From positions 23,112-87,111 of the forward strand of contig NZ_AJYA01000018.1 of NCBI RefSeq assembly GCF_000265075.1: a stretch of 64,000 nt of DNA. The letters are read 5' to 3'. The notes below the pieces were generated by a model. It was not told the DNA's origin and did no database searches. It worked only from the letters and a program-made list of their open reading frames with translations. Below, piece after piece: positions 9,185 to 18,112 of the stretch (the stretch's first letter is position 1; each line of letters begins with the position of its first letter). A program made the translations under genes and the position numbers. Origin of the DNA: Nitritalea halalkaliphila LW7 (GTDB lineage: Bacteria; Bacteroidota; Bacteroidia; Cytophagales; Cyclobacteriaceae).

Positions 9185-10456
9185 CCGCTAGTACCCTTCT
9201 AATCCCGCTTGCTTTTAACTGACACTCCGCATACTCCGCCGCTGCCACTGCATCGATGGTAATAGCGGAACCTACTGCAAAAAACCCTTTTTCAGCTGCC
9301 CGATCGTAAATAAAACTACGAATAAGTACATTCATATCCACTTCGCCACCCGGCATCCAGTAGCCAAAAGTTCCTGAAAACCAACCTCTTTGAAAGTTTT
9401 CCAACTCCTCGATCGCCTCCATGGTACTAATTTTCGGCGCTCCCGTCATGCTGCCCATCGGAAAAGTCGCCGCTAGCAGTTGCTCCAGCCCGACTTCGCC
9501 TGCCAGCTTGGCCTTAACGGTAGAAATCATCTGATTTACACGTGGAAATGGATACACCCCGAAGCGCTCCACCACCTCCACGGAGCCTAAAACTGCCAGC
9601 TTAGCCAAATCATTACGCATCAAGTCCACGATCATCAAATTTTCCGCCCGCTCCTTTTCTGAGGCCGCAAGCTGGCGCCGAAGCTCCGCATCTTCCTCCG
9701 GATTTTCTCCCCTGCGGATAGTCCCCTTTATAGGTTGCGCCCAGAGCTCCCCGTCGGCCTGCTTGAGAAATCGCTCGGGAGAGGCACAGGCGAGGAAGCG
9801 CTCTCCTACCTGAAGGAACCCCCCGAAAGGCATGGGATTTTGCGCCGCGAGGCGCAAATAAAAATCTACAGGATCCAAGCGCCCACTCACCTGGTAGGCC
9901 ATACAAAAATTCATTTCGTACACCATCCCCTCGCGAATGAGCTGATGAATGGCGGCCACGCGTTCCTGATACTCCTCCTCCGTGGTCAGCGCTGCCACCT
10001 GCACAGCGCCTGCCCAAGGGCTATGCGTTCTCCTCGCCTACCCTTTCGCACCTGCTCGAAGCGCTGCTGCCAAAGATCAGCCGCCGAACCGCGCAGCACC
10101 CATTCTTGCCCTTCCCGAAAAAGAGCCAAGTCCGGGAGGAAAGCAAAGGTCTCCGGGGTTTCCACCAGCGCCGGATTCTCCGAAACAAGCTTCTCCAGTC
10201 TATTTTTATAGTCGTAAGCCACGCAGAAAGGAATCGGAAGACCTATGCGATCCGCCTCTGGAGCTACCTGCTCTAACGTCAGGGGCTGTGTTCCAGCAAA
10301 TAGCCCAAAGCGAAAAGGCCCTAAAGGGAAATCGGTCTTTCCCCGTGGATCAAATAATGCCACATAGGGAAAATGTGCGGAGAGCAGGCGCAGAAATAAA
10401 GGGAGGTCGTGCTCCAGCACGGGAATTCGATGGAGGGACGCGGGATTTTCATTCAT
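9177..10456 (-). CDS. pabB: Aminodeoxychorismate synthase component I-like (frameshifted)
   Basis: Two pieces merge into 426 aa when one G is restored near 10004 (GCGCTG|TGCAG). The first holds a degenerate N-terminal domain; the second holds the chorismate-binding catalytic core with YEMNFCMAYQV, QPIKGTIRRG, ENLMIVDLMRNDLAK, TVKAKL, FPMGSMTGAPKISTMEAIEELE and VGSAITIDA. The KGT and GSMTGAPK segments are those of the PabB/TrpE/MenF family; SxTGAPKxRxME with a short N-terminal domain favours PabB (folate branch). Start taken at MNENPAS (10456), because earlier Mets fall inside the YceI terminator. It shares an 8-bp overlap with dinB. The reaction gives 4-amino-4-deoxychorismate; no pabA or pabC is next to it. 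Confidence 0.85.
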
Positions 10457-10471
10457 AAGAGTAGGACAAAA

Positions 10472-10500
10472 ATAAAAAAAAGGGAGCATTTCTGCTCCCT
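10472..10500 (-). terminator. Terminator of the YceI gene
   Basis: Stem GGGAGCA (10482-10488) / TGCTCCC (10493-10499) with a 4-nt loop; the A-run at 10473-10481 becomes a T-tract on the minus strand. Confidence 0.75.
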
Positions 10501-10529
10501 CCACGTTTGTTTGATTAGGGTAATTAAAA

Positions 10530-11252
10530 TTAGTTCGCTTTGATGTCGAAACCTACACTTACCGTGTTGTAGATAAACTGATCTTTGGCTTTGTCCACAG
10601 CGTTCGACTCGTCACCGTAAGAAAGACCCCACTGCGTTCTGTCGATATTAAAACCTGCTTTCGCCATCACAGCGCCATCTTGCATACGTACAGAAGCGGG
10701 GAATTTGATGTTTTTCGTCGTTCCACGCATGGTTAGGTTACCAGAAATCCAGTGCGTAGGATTGTCAGCTAAAAGGTCAGAAGCGCTTTCAGGCGTGTAC
10801 TCTGTTTCGAACTCGTCCTTGTCCTCTACATCCGCTGCAGATGTAAACGGTTCGATTTTCGTTACCTCGAACATCGCCTCCGGATGGTTAGCGGCATCGA
10901 AGAAATCATCTGACTGCAGGTGACCCCACAACTTACCGTAATTTTCGTTATCCTCAGGGATATCTTCGATCACTAATCCTGTGATGTCAAAAACGAACTT
11001 ACCGCCAGTGATCGCATCGCCATCTACCATAAGCTCTCCCCCTGTTACAGGAATTTTACCCCAGTGCTTGCCTGCAGGCTTGTATCCAGTCCAAGAAACA
11101 ACACTCGCTCCTAAATCTAATGCAAGAGAGGAACCTGAAGCTTCACCTACTTCTTGTGCATCTGTCGTTTCCACTGTGTCACTAGGCCCACCACAAGCGA
11201 ACGCTAAAAGCGCTGCTGATAAAAAGAGTCCGGTTTTCTGTAATAGTTTCAT
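10530..11252 (-). CDS. YceI-like lipoprotein
   Basis: A 240-aa protein with a lipoprotein signal (LAFAC, Cys at 20) and a low-complexity Thr/Glu/Ser linker. The rest matches YceI-like lipocalin-fold domains: VVSWTGYKPAGKHWGKIPVTGGELMV, a DITGLVIEDI stretch, LQSDDFFDAANHPEAMFEVT, NLTMRGTTKNIKFPA, and FNIDRTQWGLSYG. YceI proteins bind amphiphilic or isoprenoid ligands in the periplasm. It ends at a strong terminator and is transcribed as a single gene. Confidence 0.9.
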   Translation of the reverse strand: MKLLQKTGLFLSAALLAFACGGPSDTVETTDAQEVGEASGSSLALDLGASVVSWTGYKPAGKHWGKIPVTGGELMVDGDAITGGKFVFDITGLVIEDIPEDNENYGKLWGHLQSDDFFDAANHPEAMFEVTKIEPFTSAADVEDKDEFETEYTPESASDLLADNPTHWISGNLTMRGTTKNIKFPASVRMQDGAVMAKAGFNIDRTQWGLSYGDESNAVDKAKDQFIYNTVSVGFDIKAN

Positions 11253-11495
11253 AGTTTATTTAGTTGTGTTTAATTTCGTATTAAATGTACATACACGAAA
11301 ACCAAAAGTGGTTAAAAAAGTTCGAACCCAGGGGATTTTTTTTCGTCTGAGGCGAGCATTATTTGCTTAGCGGCTCATAAAGGAGCATTTAGCGAAGAAT
11401 CTTTTCTCTCTGCCTGCTTTTCTATCAGAAAACTTGAAATTACGTCGCGAAATCTTTAGGTTCGTCAGTGCTTACGCATGCATCTTAACTAAATA

Positions 11496-12035
11496 ATGGC
11501 TATGGCATTAATAAAATCAGTTCGGGGCTTCGCCCCAAAATGGGATTCCGGCTGCTGGTTCGCTGAAAACGCGACTTTGGTAGGCGACATCATCATGGGT
11601 AAAAACTGTACCGTCTGGTACCAAGCGGTCATCCGGGGTGATGTCCATGAAATCCGCATCGGAGATGATACGAATATCCAAGATGGCGCTGTTATCCACG
11701 GCACCTACCAAAAAGCGGGTACATACATTGGCAGCAGGGTCTCCGTGGCACATAAAGCGATTCTGCATGGCTGCACCATCCATGATGATGTGCTCATCGG
11801 GATGGGAGCTATCGTCATGGATCATGCTGTGGTCCACAGTGGGGCTGTTATCGCCGCAGGTGCCATCGTCCTAGCAGGCACAGTGGTCGAAGCGAACAGC
11901 ATCTACGCCGGCATCCCCGCTAAAAAAGTAAAAACCACAGGACCCGAAATGCGCGAAGTGATTCAGCGGACAGCGGCCAACTATCCGCTTTATGCCTCCT
12001 GGATGCAGGAAGAAGGCGATGTGGAGGGCGGTTAA
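11496..12035 (+). CDS. Gamma-carbonic-anhydrase-like hexapeptide protein
   Basis: A 179-aa left-handed beta-helix protein built of hexapeptide repeats (LVGDIIMGKNCTVWYQAVIRGD onward). The gamma-CA metal-site pattern is present: one His in GAVIHG and the H-x4-H pair in VAHKAILHG; the RGD and IGMGAIV segments are also typical. Such proteins assemble as trimers with metal at subunit interfaces; many in this subgroup (YrdA/PaaY-like) have weak or unproven carbonic anhydrase activity. The C-terminus ends in GIPAKKVK plus a helical tail. It precedes the ligase cluster on the same strand by 107 bp, so a functional link is possible but not shown. Confidence 0.85.
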   Translation: MAMALIKSVRGFAPKWDSGCWFAENATLVGDIIMGKNCTVWYQAVIRGDVHEIRIGDDTNIQDGAVIHGTYQKAGTYIGSRVSVAHKAILHGCTIHDDVLIGMGAIVMDHAVVHSGAVIAAGAIVLAGTVVEANSIYAGIPAKKVKTTGPEMREVIQRTAANYPLYASWMQEEGDVEGG

Positions 12036-12142
12036 AGACTTTTTGTGCAGATCACATAAAATTTTGTAGAAAAGAAGACTTAAAAACTTTTGCTTTTCGA
12101 AAAAAGCCGCTTATTTTTAATTCTCAACCCTATCGAAACCGA

Positions 12143-12855
12143 ATGAAAGAAGAATATTTTAAATGGTACTCCCATCACCTGATGCGAGATGTGGAGATGC
12201 TGGTATTCGGCCATGCAGGTTATCCAGTAGTCCTCTTCCCCACTTCTATGGGGTCTTTTCATGAAAATAGGGATATGGGGCTGATTAGCGCCGCCTCCTG
12301 GTACATCGAACAGGGCCTGATCCAGGTGTTTTGTCCCGATAGCCAAGACAAGTATAGCTTTTATGACAAGCAGGCACATCCCCATAACCGGATCATGTCG
12401 CATGATGCCTACGATAAAATGATCTGTCATGACATCGTCGAGCGTATCCGCCTGCAGACCGCTGTGGGGAAAGTGGTGATGGCAGGCTGTAGCTTCGGCG
12501 GATACCATGCAGCGAATTTTGCCTTCCGACATCCCGGCTATGTGAGCACATGTTTTCCATGTCAGGCGCCTTCGACATCCGCTCCTTCATGGACGGCTAT
12601 CAGCATGAGCAGATCTTTTACCACTCCCCCCTTGAATATCTTCCCGGCCTGCAGGACCGAGAGCTTTGGAACATGGACGTGGTGCTGGGCACTTCGAACT
12701 GGGACATCTGCTTCGATGCGAATATCAAGCTGAGCGACACCCTCGAAGCGAAGGGCATCCGCCACTGGCTCGATGTGCGTAAGGATCGGCAGCATGACTG
12801 GCCTGTCTGGAAAGAAATGTTCCCCCATTATTTATCTCGTATTAAATTCAACTAA
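12143..12855 (+). CDS. Esterase-family alpha/beta hydrolase of ligase cluster (frameshifted)
   Basis: Restoring one C near 12547 (GTGAGC|ACATG) yields a 237-aa alpha/beta hydrolase. Seen: the nucleophile elbow G-C-S-F-G-G, the acid in the LGTSNWD region, and a C-terminal His in RQHDWPVWKEMFP. The segments FPTSMGSFHENRDMG and HPGYVSHMFSMSGAFDIR resemble the putative-esterase (EstD/FrsA-like) family. No signal peptide, so cytoplasmic. First gene of a tight same-strand cluster (6 bp before the ATP-grasp gene), which suggests it hydrolyses or transfers an ester or amide intermediate made by the ligases. Natural substrate unknown. Confidence 0.82.
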
Positions 12856-12861
12856 GTTTTT

Positions 12862-13815
12862 ATGAAAAAAATAGGTATTCTTTTCGGCATGGAGGACACG
12901 TTTCCCCAAGCTTTATCGACCGCGTAAACGCCAAAAATGAAAAAGGTATCATCGCTGAAGCGGTGAAAATAGATAAGGTCATCCAAAATCAACTCACGGA
13001 GTACGCCGTCATCATCGACCGAATCAGCCAAGACGTGCCCTTCTACCGTGCCTACTTGAAAAATGCGGCCTTGACAGGGACTGCCGTGATCAATAATCCC
13101 TTCTGGTGGTCTGCGGACGACAAATTCTTTAACAATGCACTCGCTGATACACTTGGCGTTCCGCTTCCGAATACCGTCATCCTCCCCTCTGCGGAGCATC
13201 CGACGGACACCACCTCTAAGTCTTTTCGTAACCTAGCCATGCCGCTGGACTGGCAGGCCATCTTTGACTACGTGAAATTCCCGGCATACATGAAGCCCTA
13301 TGCGGGTGGCGGTTGGAAGAACGTGTACCGACTGGAGAACCAACAGGAATTTTCGAAAAACATCGCGAAACCGGGCAGCTGGTCATGCTGCTACAGGAAG
13401 AAATTGTGTTTGAGGAATATTTTAGGGTGTATTGCCTGGGCGGCAAAGCGGTGAAAATCATGCCTTACGAACCGAGAAATCCGCATCACCTACGCTATGT
13501 GGTAGACCGACCACCGAGCAGTAAAAAACTTTTGGCGAAAGTGAAAGAATATACCATCGCCCTCTGTAAAGGTCTCGGCTATGACTTTAATACCGTGGAA
13601 TTTGCAGTAAAAGATGGGGTGCCTTATGCGATCGATTTTGGAAATCCTGCCCCAGATGCGGACATCAACTCCGTGGGTGCAGAGAATTTCGAGTGGGTGG
13701 TGGAAGAGGCTGCTAAAATGGCGATCGCCTATGCGAAAGCCAGAAGCCCGGAAAGATCAACTTAACCTGGGGTACCTTTATGAAGGACGCCGTAGCTGAC
13801 GCGAAACGTTTTTAA
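12862..13815 (+). CDS. ATP-grasp ligase of ligase cluster (three frameshifts)
   Basis: The 318-aa protein is read only if single bases are restored near 12913 (T), 13352 (T) and 13743 (A); it then runs from MKKIGILFG to the TAA at 13813, 2 bp before the next start. ATP-grasp features: an N-terminal Rossmann-like region, VKFPAYMKPYAGGGWKNVYRL (nucleotide-binding Lys and Gly-rich loop), QEEIVFEEYFRVYCLG, and the metal-binding FAVKDGVPYAIDFGNPAPDAD near the C-terminus. ATP-grasp enzymes join a carboxylate (as acyl phosphate) to an amine or thiol. The family resembles RimK/D-Ala-D-Ala-ligase-type folds, but I cannot name its substrate. Three breaks in one gene would suggest decay, yet its neighbours are broken in the same homopolymer-dependent way. 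Confidence 0.78.
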
Positions 13816-13817
13816 CT

Positions 13818-14930
13818 ATGGGAAAACTTCCTAACTTCACCCTAGGCGTAGAAGAGGAATATCAGATCATAGATCCCGAAACGCGGGATCTACGGTCTCA
13901 TATGTCCAAGATCGTAGATGGAGCGAAAATCTTCCTGAAAGAGCAGGTAAAAGCAGAAATGCACCAGTCTGTCGTGGAAGTAGGAACGAATATCTGTAAG
14001 ACGGTTCAGGATGCACGCCAGGAGGTCGCCTACCTCCGGAATCGTATCCACCACCTCGCCGCTGAGCAGGGCCTCCTCGTAGGCGCCGCAGGGACACACC
14101 CCTTCAGTCGCTGGATCGATCAGGCCATCACCGATGATCCACGCTACCATACGATTATCAATGAACTACAGGATACCGCGCGGGGCAACTTGATTTTCGG
14201 CCTACACGTCCATGTGGGCATCGATAACCGGGAAGTAGCCATGCAGCTGATGAATCAAGCCTGTTATTTTCTGCCGCATATTTATGCACTGAGCACGAAT
14301 TCCCCGTTCTGGGAAGGCCGAAATACAGGATTTAAGGCCTTTAGGGCCAAAGTCTTCGCCAAATTCCCCCGTACAGGGCTCCCTGAGTACTTTGACTCTG
14401 TGCAAGCCTACGACAACTATCTCGAGACACTGGTTAAAACCAACTGTATCGACAATCCAAAAAAAATCTGGTGGGATCTACGGATGCATCCCTTCTTCCC
14501 TACGATCGAGTTTCGCATCTGTGATATGTGCCTAACCGTGGATGAAACCATCTGTATCGTGGCACTGATCCAAGCTGTGGTGGCCAAGCTCTACAAGCTC
14601 CACCTCCAAAACACCAGCTTTAACATCTACCGCATCGCACTTATCCGCGAAAATAAATTCCGCGCAGCACGCTACGGAACGGAAGGACAGATGATCGACT
14701 TCGGTAGAAAAAAAGAAGTCCCTTATAAGGAGCTGATGCATGAACTGCTCGACTTTATCGATGACGTAGTGGATGAGTTAGGCAGCCGAAAAGAAATCGA
14801 CTACGTGCGTACCATCCTCCGCGAGGGCACCGGAGCGGATAAACAGCTGGCCGTTTTCCAGGAAACCGGAAGTCTTAACAGCGTGGTAGACTTCATCACC
14901 GACTCCTTTTTAAAGGACATAAAAGAGTAA
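13818..14930 (+). CDS. Carboxylate-amine ligase, GCS2/YbdK family
   Basis: An intact 370-aa member of the glutamate-cysteine ligase type 2 family. It starts with FTLGVEEEYQIIDPET (the ExE metal/ATP signature), followed by HQSVVEVGTNIC, VGAAGTHPFSRW, the LIFGLHVHVGI strand, ALSTNSPFWEGRNTGFKAFRA, and WWDLRMHPFFPTIEFRICD. The family forms an amide or gamma-glutamyl bond using ATP. Usual length is 360-380 aa. Its ATG is 2 bp after the ATP-grasp stop, so the pair is translationally linked. Known YbdK proteins have weak gamma-glutamylcysteine synthetase activity; here two other amide-forming enzymes beside it argue for a dedicated peptide-like metabolite. Confidence 0.92.
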   Translation: MGKLPNFTLGVEEEYQIIDPETRDLRSHMSKIVDGAKIFLKEQVKAEMHQSVVEVGTNICKTVQDARQEVAYLRNRIHHLAAEQGLLVGAAGTHPFSRWIDQAITDDPRYHTIINELQDTARGNLIFGLHVHVGIDNREVAMQLMNQACYFLPHIYALSTNSPFWEGRNTGFKAFRAKVFAKFPRTGLPEYFDSVQAYDNYLETLVKTNCIDNPKKIWWDLRMHPFFPTIEFRICDMCLTVDETICIVALIQAVVAKLYKLHLQNTSFNIYRIALIRENKFRAARYGTEGQMIDFGRKKEVPYKELMHELLDFIDDVVDELGSRKEIDYVRTILREGTGADKQLAVFQETGSLNSVVDFITDSFLKDIKE

Positions 14931-14947
14931 TTATCAGGGATTTTCCG

Positions 14948-14955
14948 TATCTTTG
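14948..14955 (+). promoter_or_regulatory. Internal -7 element (TATCTTTG)
   Basis: A perfect TAnnTTTG match 24 bp before the amidotransferase ATG, just after the GCS2 ligase stop codon. No convincing -33 TTG. It could give the last two genes of the cluster separate expression. Confidence 0.45.
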
Positions 14956-14978
14956 CGCCCTTTCAGAAAAATCAACTT

Positions 14979-15777
14979 ATGCAAGTAGTAGGAATATTAG
15001 ATATGTATGCTGGCGAACCGAATCAGGGCATGCGCTGCATCCAAGAGATCATCGGGCGCTATCCGGAGGAACTCGCCTTTCAGGTGTATGACGTGCGAGG
15101 TAATGCTACACTGCCCCAGCAGATCGACCAGCACCGTATCTATATCGCTACAGGAGGTCCCGGAAACCCAGAGGAAGGCGATGGCGTCTGGGATAAAGCC
15201 TTTGGAGATTTTATCCAAGCGATCTACGAGGCCAACAAGCAGCGTGAAGAAAAAATCTTTGTGCTGTTTATCTGCCACTCTTTCCAAATGGCAGTCAAGC
15301 ACTTTGGGCTCGCCCAAATCACCAAGCGAAAGGCCACTTCTTTTGGGGTAATGACGGTGCATAAAACAGCAGAAGGTATGGAAGATCCCCTTTTCCATGC
15401 CCTAGAAAACCCATTTTGGGCCGTGGATTCCCGCGACTATCAAGTGGTGAAGCCTAAGAAAAAGCGCTTTACCGAAATGGGAGCGGCCATCATCGCACTA
15501 GAAAAAATCCGTACACACGTGGAGTACGAGCGTGCCATCATGGGTGTGCGCTTCTCCCCGGAGCTGGTAGGCACTCAATTTCATCCCGAGGCTGACCCGG
15601 AAAGCTTCTTGCACCACCTGAAAAAACCAGAAGTGCGTGAAAAAATCATTGCCCTGAAGGCAAAGCCAAATACCGTAGCATGCTCGAGCATCTCGTAGAT
15701 GAAAAAACCATCTACAAGACAAACGAAACGCTGATTCCTAACTTTTTAGCACAAGCGCTGGCGGCCTGTTCTCCTAG
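14979..15777 (+). CDS. Class I glutamine amidotransferase of ligase cluster (frameshifted)
   Basis: Starts MQVVGILDMYAGEPNQGM. The triad is complete: Cys 99 in FVLFICHSFQ, and His 202 / Glu 204 in VGTQFHPEADPE; the oxyanion-type ATGGPGNPEEG loop is at about residues 57-67. The frame breaks near 15669 (CCAAA|TACC); one A restored gives KYRSMLEHLVDEKTIYKTNETLIPNFLAQAL. A second lost base near 15766 is possible, since it would give a natural stop at 15775-15777; otherwise the frame runs on to 15832 and overlaps the next gene. GAT-I domains release ammonia from glutamine for a partner, here probably one of the adjacent ligases. Unlike GMP synthase or CarA it has no fused acceptor domain. Confidence 0.82.
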
Positions 15778-15803
15778 CCCGCTGGCCGAAACGTCTTCCT
15801 CAT

Positions 15804-16993
15804 ATGATCGAAAGCAGTCGCGCGCAGTTTAATGCCGCTTTTTCTCCGGAGCGCTATCAGCAACTCTTAGCCGCCATCCATGCAGATTTTCAGTATACGC
15901 CGACCTTCCGCGTGGCGGAAACACCCATCTTCATCGATGCAAACATGAAAAGTATGTTGCTGGAGGCCTGTCAGCAACTGCTTGCCTATATACAGGCTCC
16001 TGATTTTAAAGAAAAAAGTGAAGGGGCACTTGCGCATGCGCCTAAGGTCCCAAATGAAAATCCTCATCCGGAGTTTTTAGCCATTGACTTTGGGCTTTGT
16101 GAGGAGAACGGGCAGCTCGTACCTAAGTTGATCGAAGCACAGGGGTTTCCTTCGATTTTTAATTTCCAGTACCACCTTTACCAAAAATTTCTGGAAACTA
16201 CCCCTTCCTCTCTGCCTACACGCCCTTCCTCAGTGGCTTGGAGCCGGACAGCTATCAGGCCCTTCTTCGAAAAACTATTTTGGGCGATGCTGCTCCCGAG
16301 GAGGTGGTGCTACTGGAAATAGAGCCCGAAAAACAAAATACCAAAATCGATTTCTACTACTGCGCCCGCGATCTGGGCATCCGGATCTGCTGTGTGACAG
16401 AGGTGGTCAAGGTGGGGAAACAACTTTTCTACAAAACCGATGGGGGTGCGTTGCAGCGTATCAAGCGGATTTACAACCGAGTGATTTTCGATGAGCTCAG
16501 CCAAAGAACTGACCTGAGCCTCTCCTTCTCCTTCGAAGAGGAGCTGGACGTGTACTGGGTGGGGCATCCCAACTGGTTTTTCCGCGTGAGCAAGTACCTC
16601 CTGCCCGACCTGAAGGGTCCTTATTTTATCGAAACGGATCGGCTGAGTGCACTGGAAACCTTACCCGAAGATTTGGAAAATTATGTCCTAAAGCCACTCT
16701 TTTCCTTTAGCGGCGCGGGTGTAGTTTTCCATGTCACCCCGGAGGCCATCGCTGCGGTGAAAGACCCTGAGAATTACATTTTGCAGAAGAAGGTACACTA
16801 CAAACCGCTGATTCAGGCACTCGAAGGTCAGGTGAAAGCGGAGGTGCGCATGCTCTTTCTATGGCCCGCGGGCCAAAGTCAGGCCACTCCCGTAGCCAAC
16901 TTGGTCCGCCTTAGCCGTGGCGAAATGATCGGCGTAAAATTTAATAAGGACAAAGACTGGGTGGGGGGAAGCATAGGATTATTCGAAAAATAA
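15804..16993 (+). CDS. Second ATP-grasp-like protein of ligase cluster (frameshifted)
   Basis: One A restored near 16196 (GGAAA|CTACC) gives a 396-aa cytoplasmic protein starting MIESSRAQFNAAF. Seen: FLAIDFGLCEENGQLVPKLIEAQGFPS (a start like that of circularly permuted ATP-grasp proteins), NRVIFDEL, then YVLKPLFSFSGAGVVFHVTPEAI, where Lys and the Gly-rich loop fit the ATP-grasp nucleotide site, and EVRMLFLWPAG. No transmembrane segment. It is the last gene of the cluster, followed by an unrelated barrel gene with its own promoter. The ATP-grasp assignment is from motif shape and is moderately sure; the product is unknown. Confidence 0.65.
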
Positions 16994-17027
16994 ATTTAAC
17001 AAACAAACCAGATCTGGATTCTTTTCG

Positions 17028-17035
17028 TAAATTTG
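17028..17035 (+). promoter_or_regulatory. -7 element (TAAATTTG) of barrel gene
   Basis: Perfect TAnnTTTG match, 17 bp upstream of the ATG at 17052. It separates the barrel gene from the ligase cluster. Confidence 0.4.
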
Positions 17036-17051
17036 AGACAGAATCTAAAGC

Positions 17052-17771
17052 ATGTTAACATTGTTTAGGGGCCCAGCTAAAGGGTGTTTTGATACCTGTT
17101 TATTTATCTTTCTCTTAATCTCCTGTTTTTCAACTCCTCTATCAGCCCAATTCGATACAGGAAAGGTTTTAATGACATTGGATTACTCACAGACCCGTCC
17201 CGTTTACATTCCTCGCGTTTTCAATGATTTCACCTCAATACAAAGTCATGAGTTGAGAATTAAATTTCATAGAAAAATCTTTGAGAATCTTTACGTTGGG
17301 TTTGGAACGAGTGTTCGCTTTTACAGTGAAACAAAAGAAGATAACACCATATTATTACGTTATAGAAACACATTTTTAGGCCTTAGCCCTAACTTGTCTT
17401 ATTTTATTCCGCTTGATCCAAATTTCGATTTGTATTTTGGTTTGATAGGCACGTTGGAGCAGGGAGTTGGTAGCATTTCCACAGAAGATACAGATAGTGG
17501 GACTACCGTGGCCATTGGTCCAAAAGTTAGTCTACGGGAAATCTTTTTCATAGGCCATTTGGAAATAGGTACCACGGTTCATTTTAATGACTACGTAAGT
17601 ATTTTGGCTGCATTCAACACATTTGCAATAACTAGGAACCGGTCTCGTTTTGGAACGGTAAATTCTAATTTCAGCACCAACGATTTAAGTGGCTGGCAAA
17701 TGCGCGACTTCTCCGGGCAGCCCGACTTTCGTGTGGGTGTCCTCCTGCGTTTTTATCGAGACTACTATTAA
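17052..17771 (+). CDS. Outer-membrane beta-barrel protein
   Basis: A 239-aa protein with a signal peptide ending at LSAQ-FDTG. Mature strands alternate hydrophobic and polar residues (ELRIKFHRKIFENLYVGFGTSVRFY, LGLSPNLSYFIPLDPNFDLYFGLIGTLEQG, FFIGHLEIGTTVHFNDYVSILAAFNTF) and the last strand ends in aromatic residues (FRVGVLLRFYRDYY), the usual sorting signal for the outer membrane. No named family recognised. Its base composition is slightly more AT-rich than the ligase genes before it. Confidence 0.7.
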   Translation: MLTLFRGPAKGCFDTCLFIFLLISCFSTPLSAQFDTGKVLMTLDYSQTRPVYIPRVFNDFTSIQSHELRIKFHRKIFENLYVGFGTSVRFYSETKEDNTILLRYRNTFLGLSPNLSYFIPLDPNFDLYFGLIGTLEQGVGSISTEDTDSGTTVAIGPKVSLREIFFIGHLEIGTTVHFNDYVSILAAFNTFAITRNRSRFGTVNSNFSTNDLSGWQMRDFSGQPDFRVGVLLRFYRDYY

Positions 17772-17813
17772 GGCGACCTATAGGATCTCGGTCACCTTGT
17801 ATTAGAGCATCCC

Positions 17814-18044
17814 TCAGCGTCGATACCCATGCGGATTTACATCTGCTGTAGAAATATCGCGCCGAATTTCGCCCGTGCTAACCTCTTCCATCATGTGCAA
17901 AGTCCGGTCTGTCCAGTGAACTTCCTTGACTTCCTGCTGAAAACGAATCCCTTCTGCTTGGCACTTTAAAATCAAGTCATTCCGGTCATCCGCTTCGATG
18001 ACCTGCTTGGTGCCCTGGTGTAAATACAGCGTGAAAAAAGGCAT
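17814..18044 (-). CDS. Small uncharacterised protein
   Basis: A 76-aa soluble protein (MPFFTLYLHQGTKQVIEADD onward) with a beta-strand-like start, a KCQAEGIRFQQEVKEVHW helix or strand region and a charged C-terminus ending in GYRR. No signal peptide, Cys motif or recognised domain. It lies between two larger genes with a clean start and no better frame on either strand. Function unknown. Confidence 0.55.
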   Translation of the reverse strand: MPFFTLYLHQGTKQVIEADDRNDLILKCQAEGIRFQQEVKEVHWTDRTLHMMEEVSTGEIRRDISTADVNPHGYRR

Positions 18045-18112
18045 GGTAGTAAAATTTTAGGGTTAAAGTATCTGCTCGAATAACCCTAAATCCCCTTGGA
18101 TTGTTTATGCGC

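Noticed and set aside
9735..10458. Two 158-aa plus-strand frames
   Set aside because: Antisense to pabB; shadow frames without domains.
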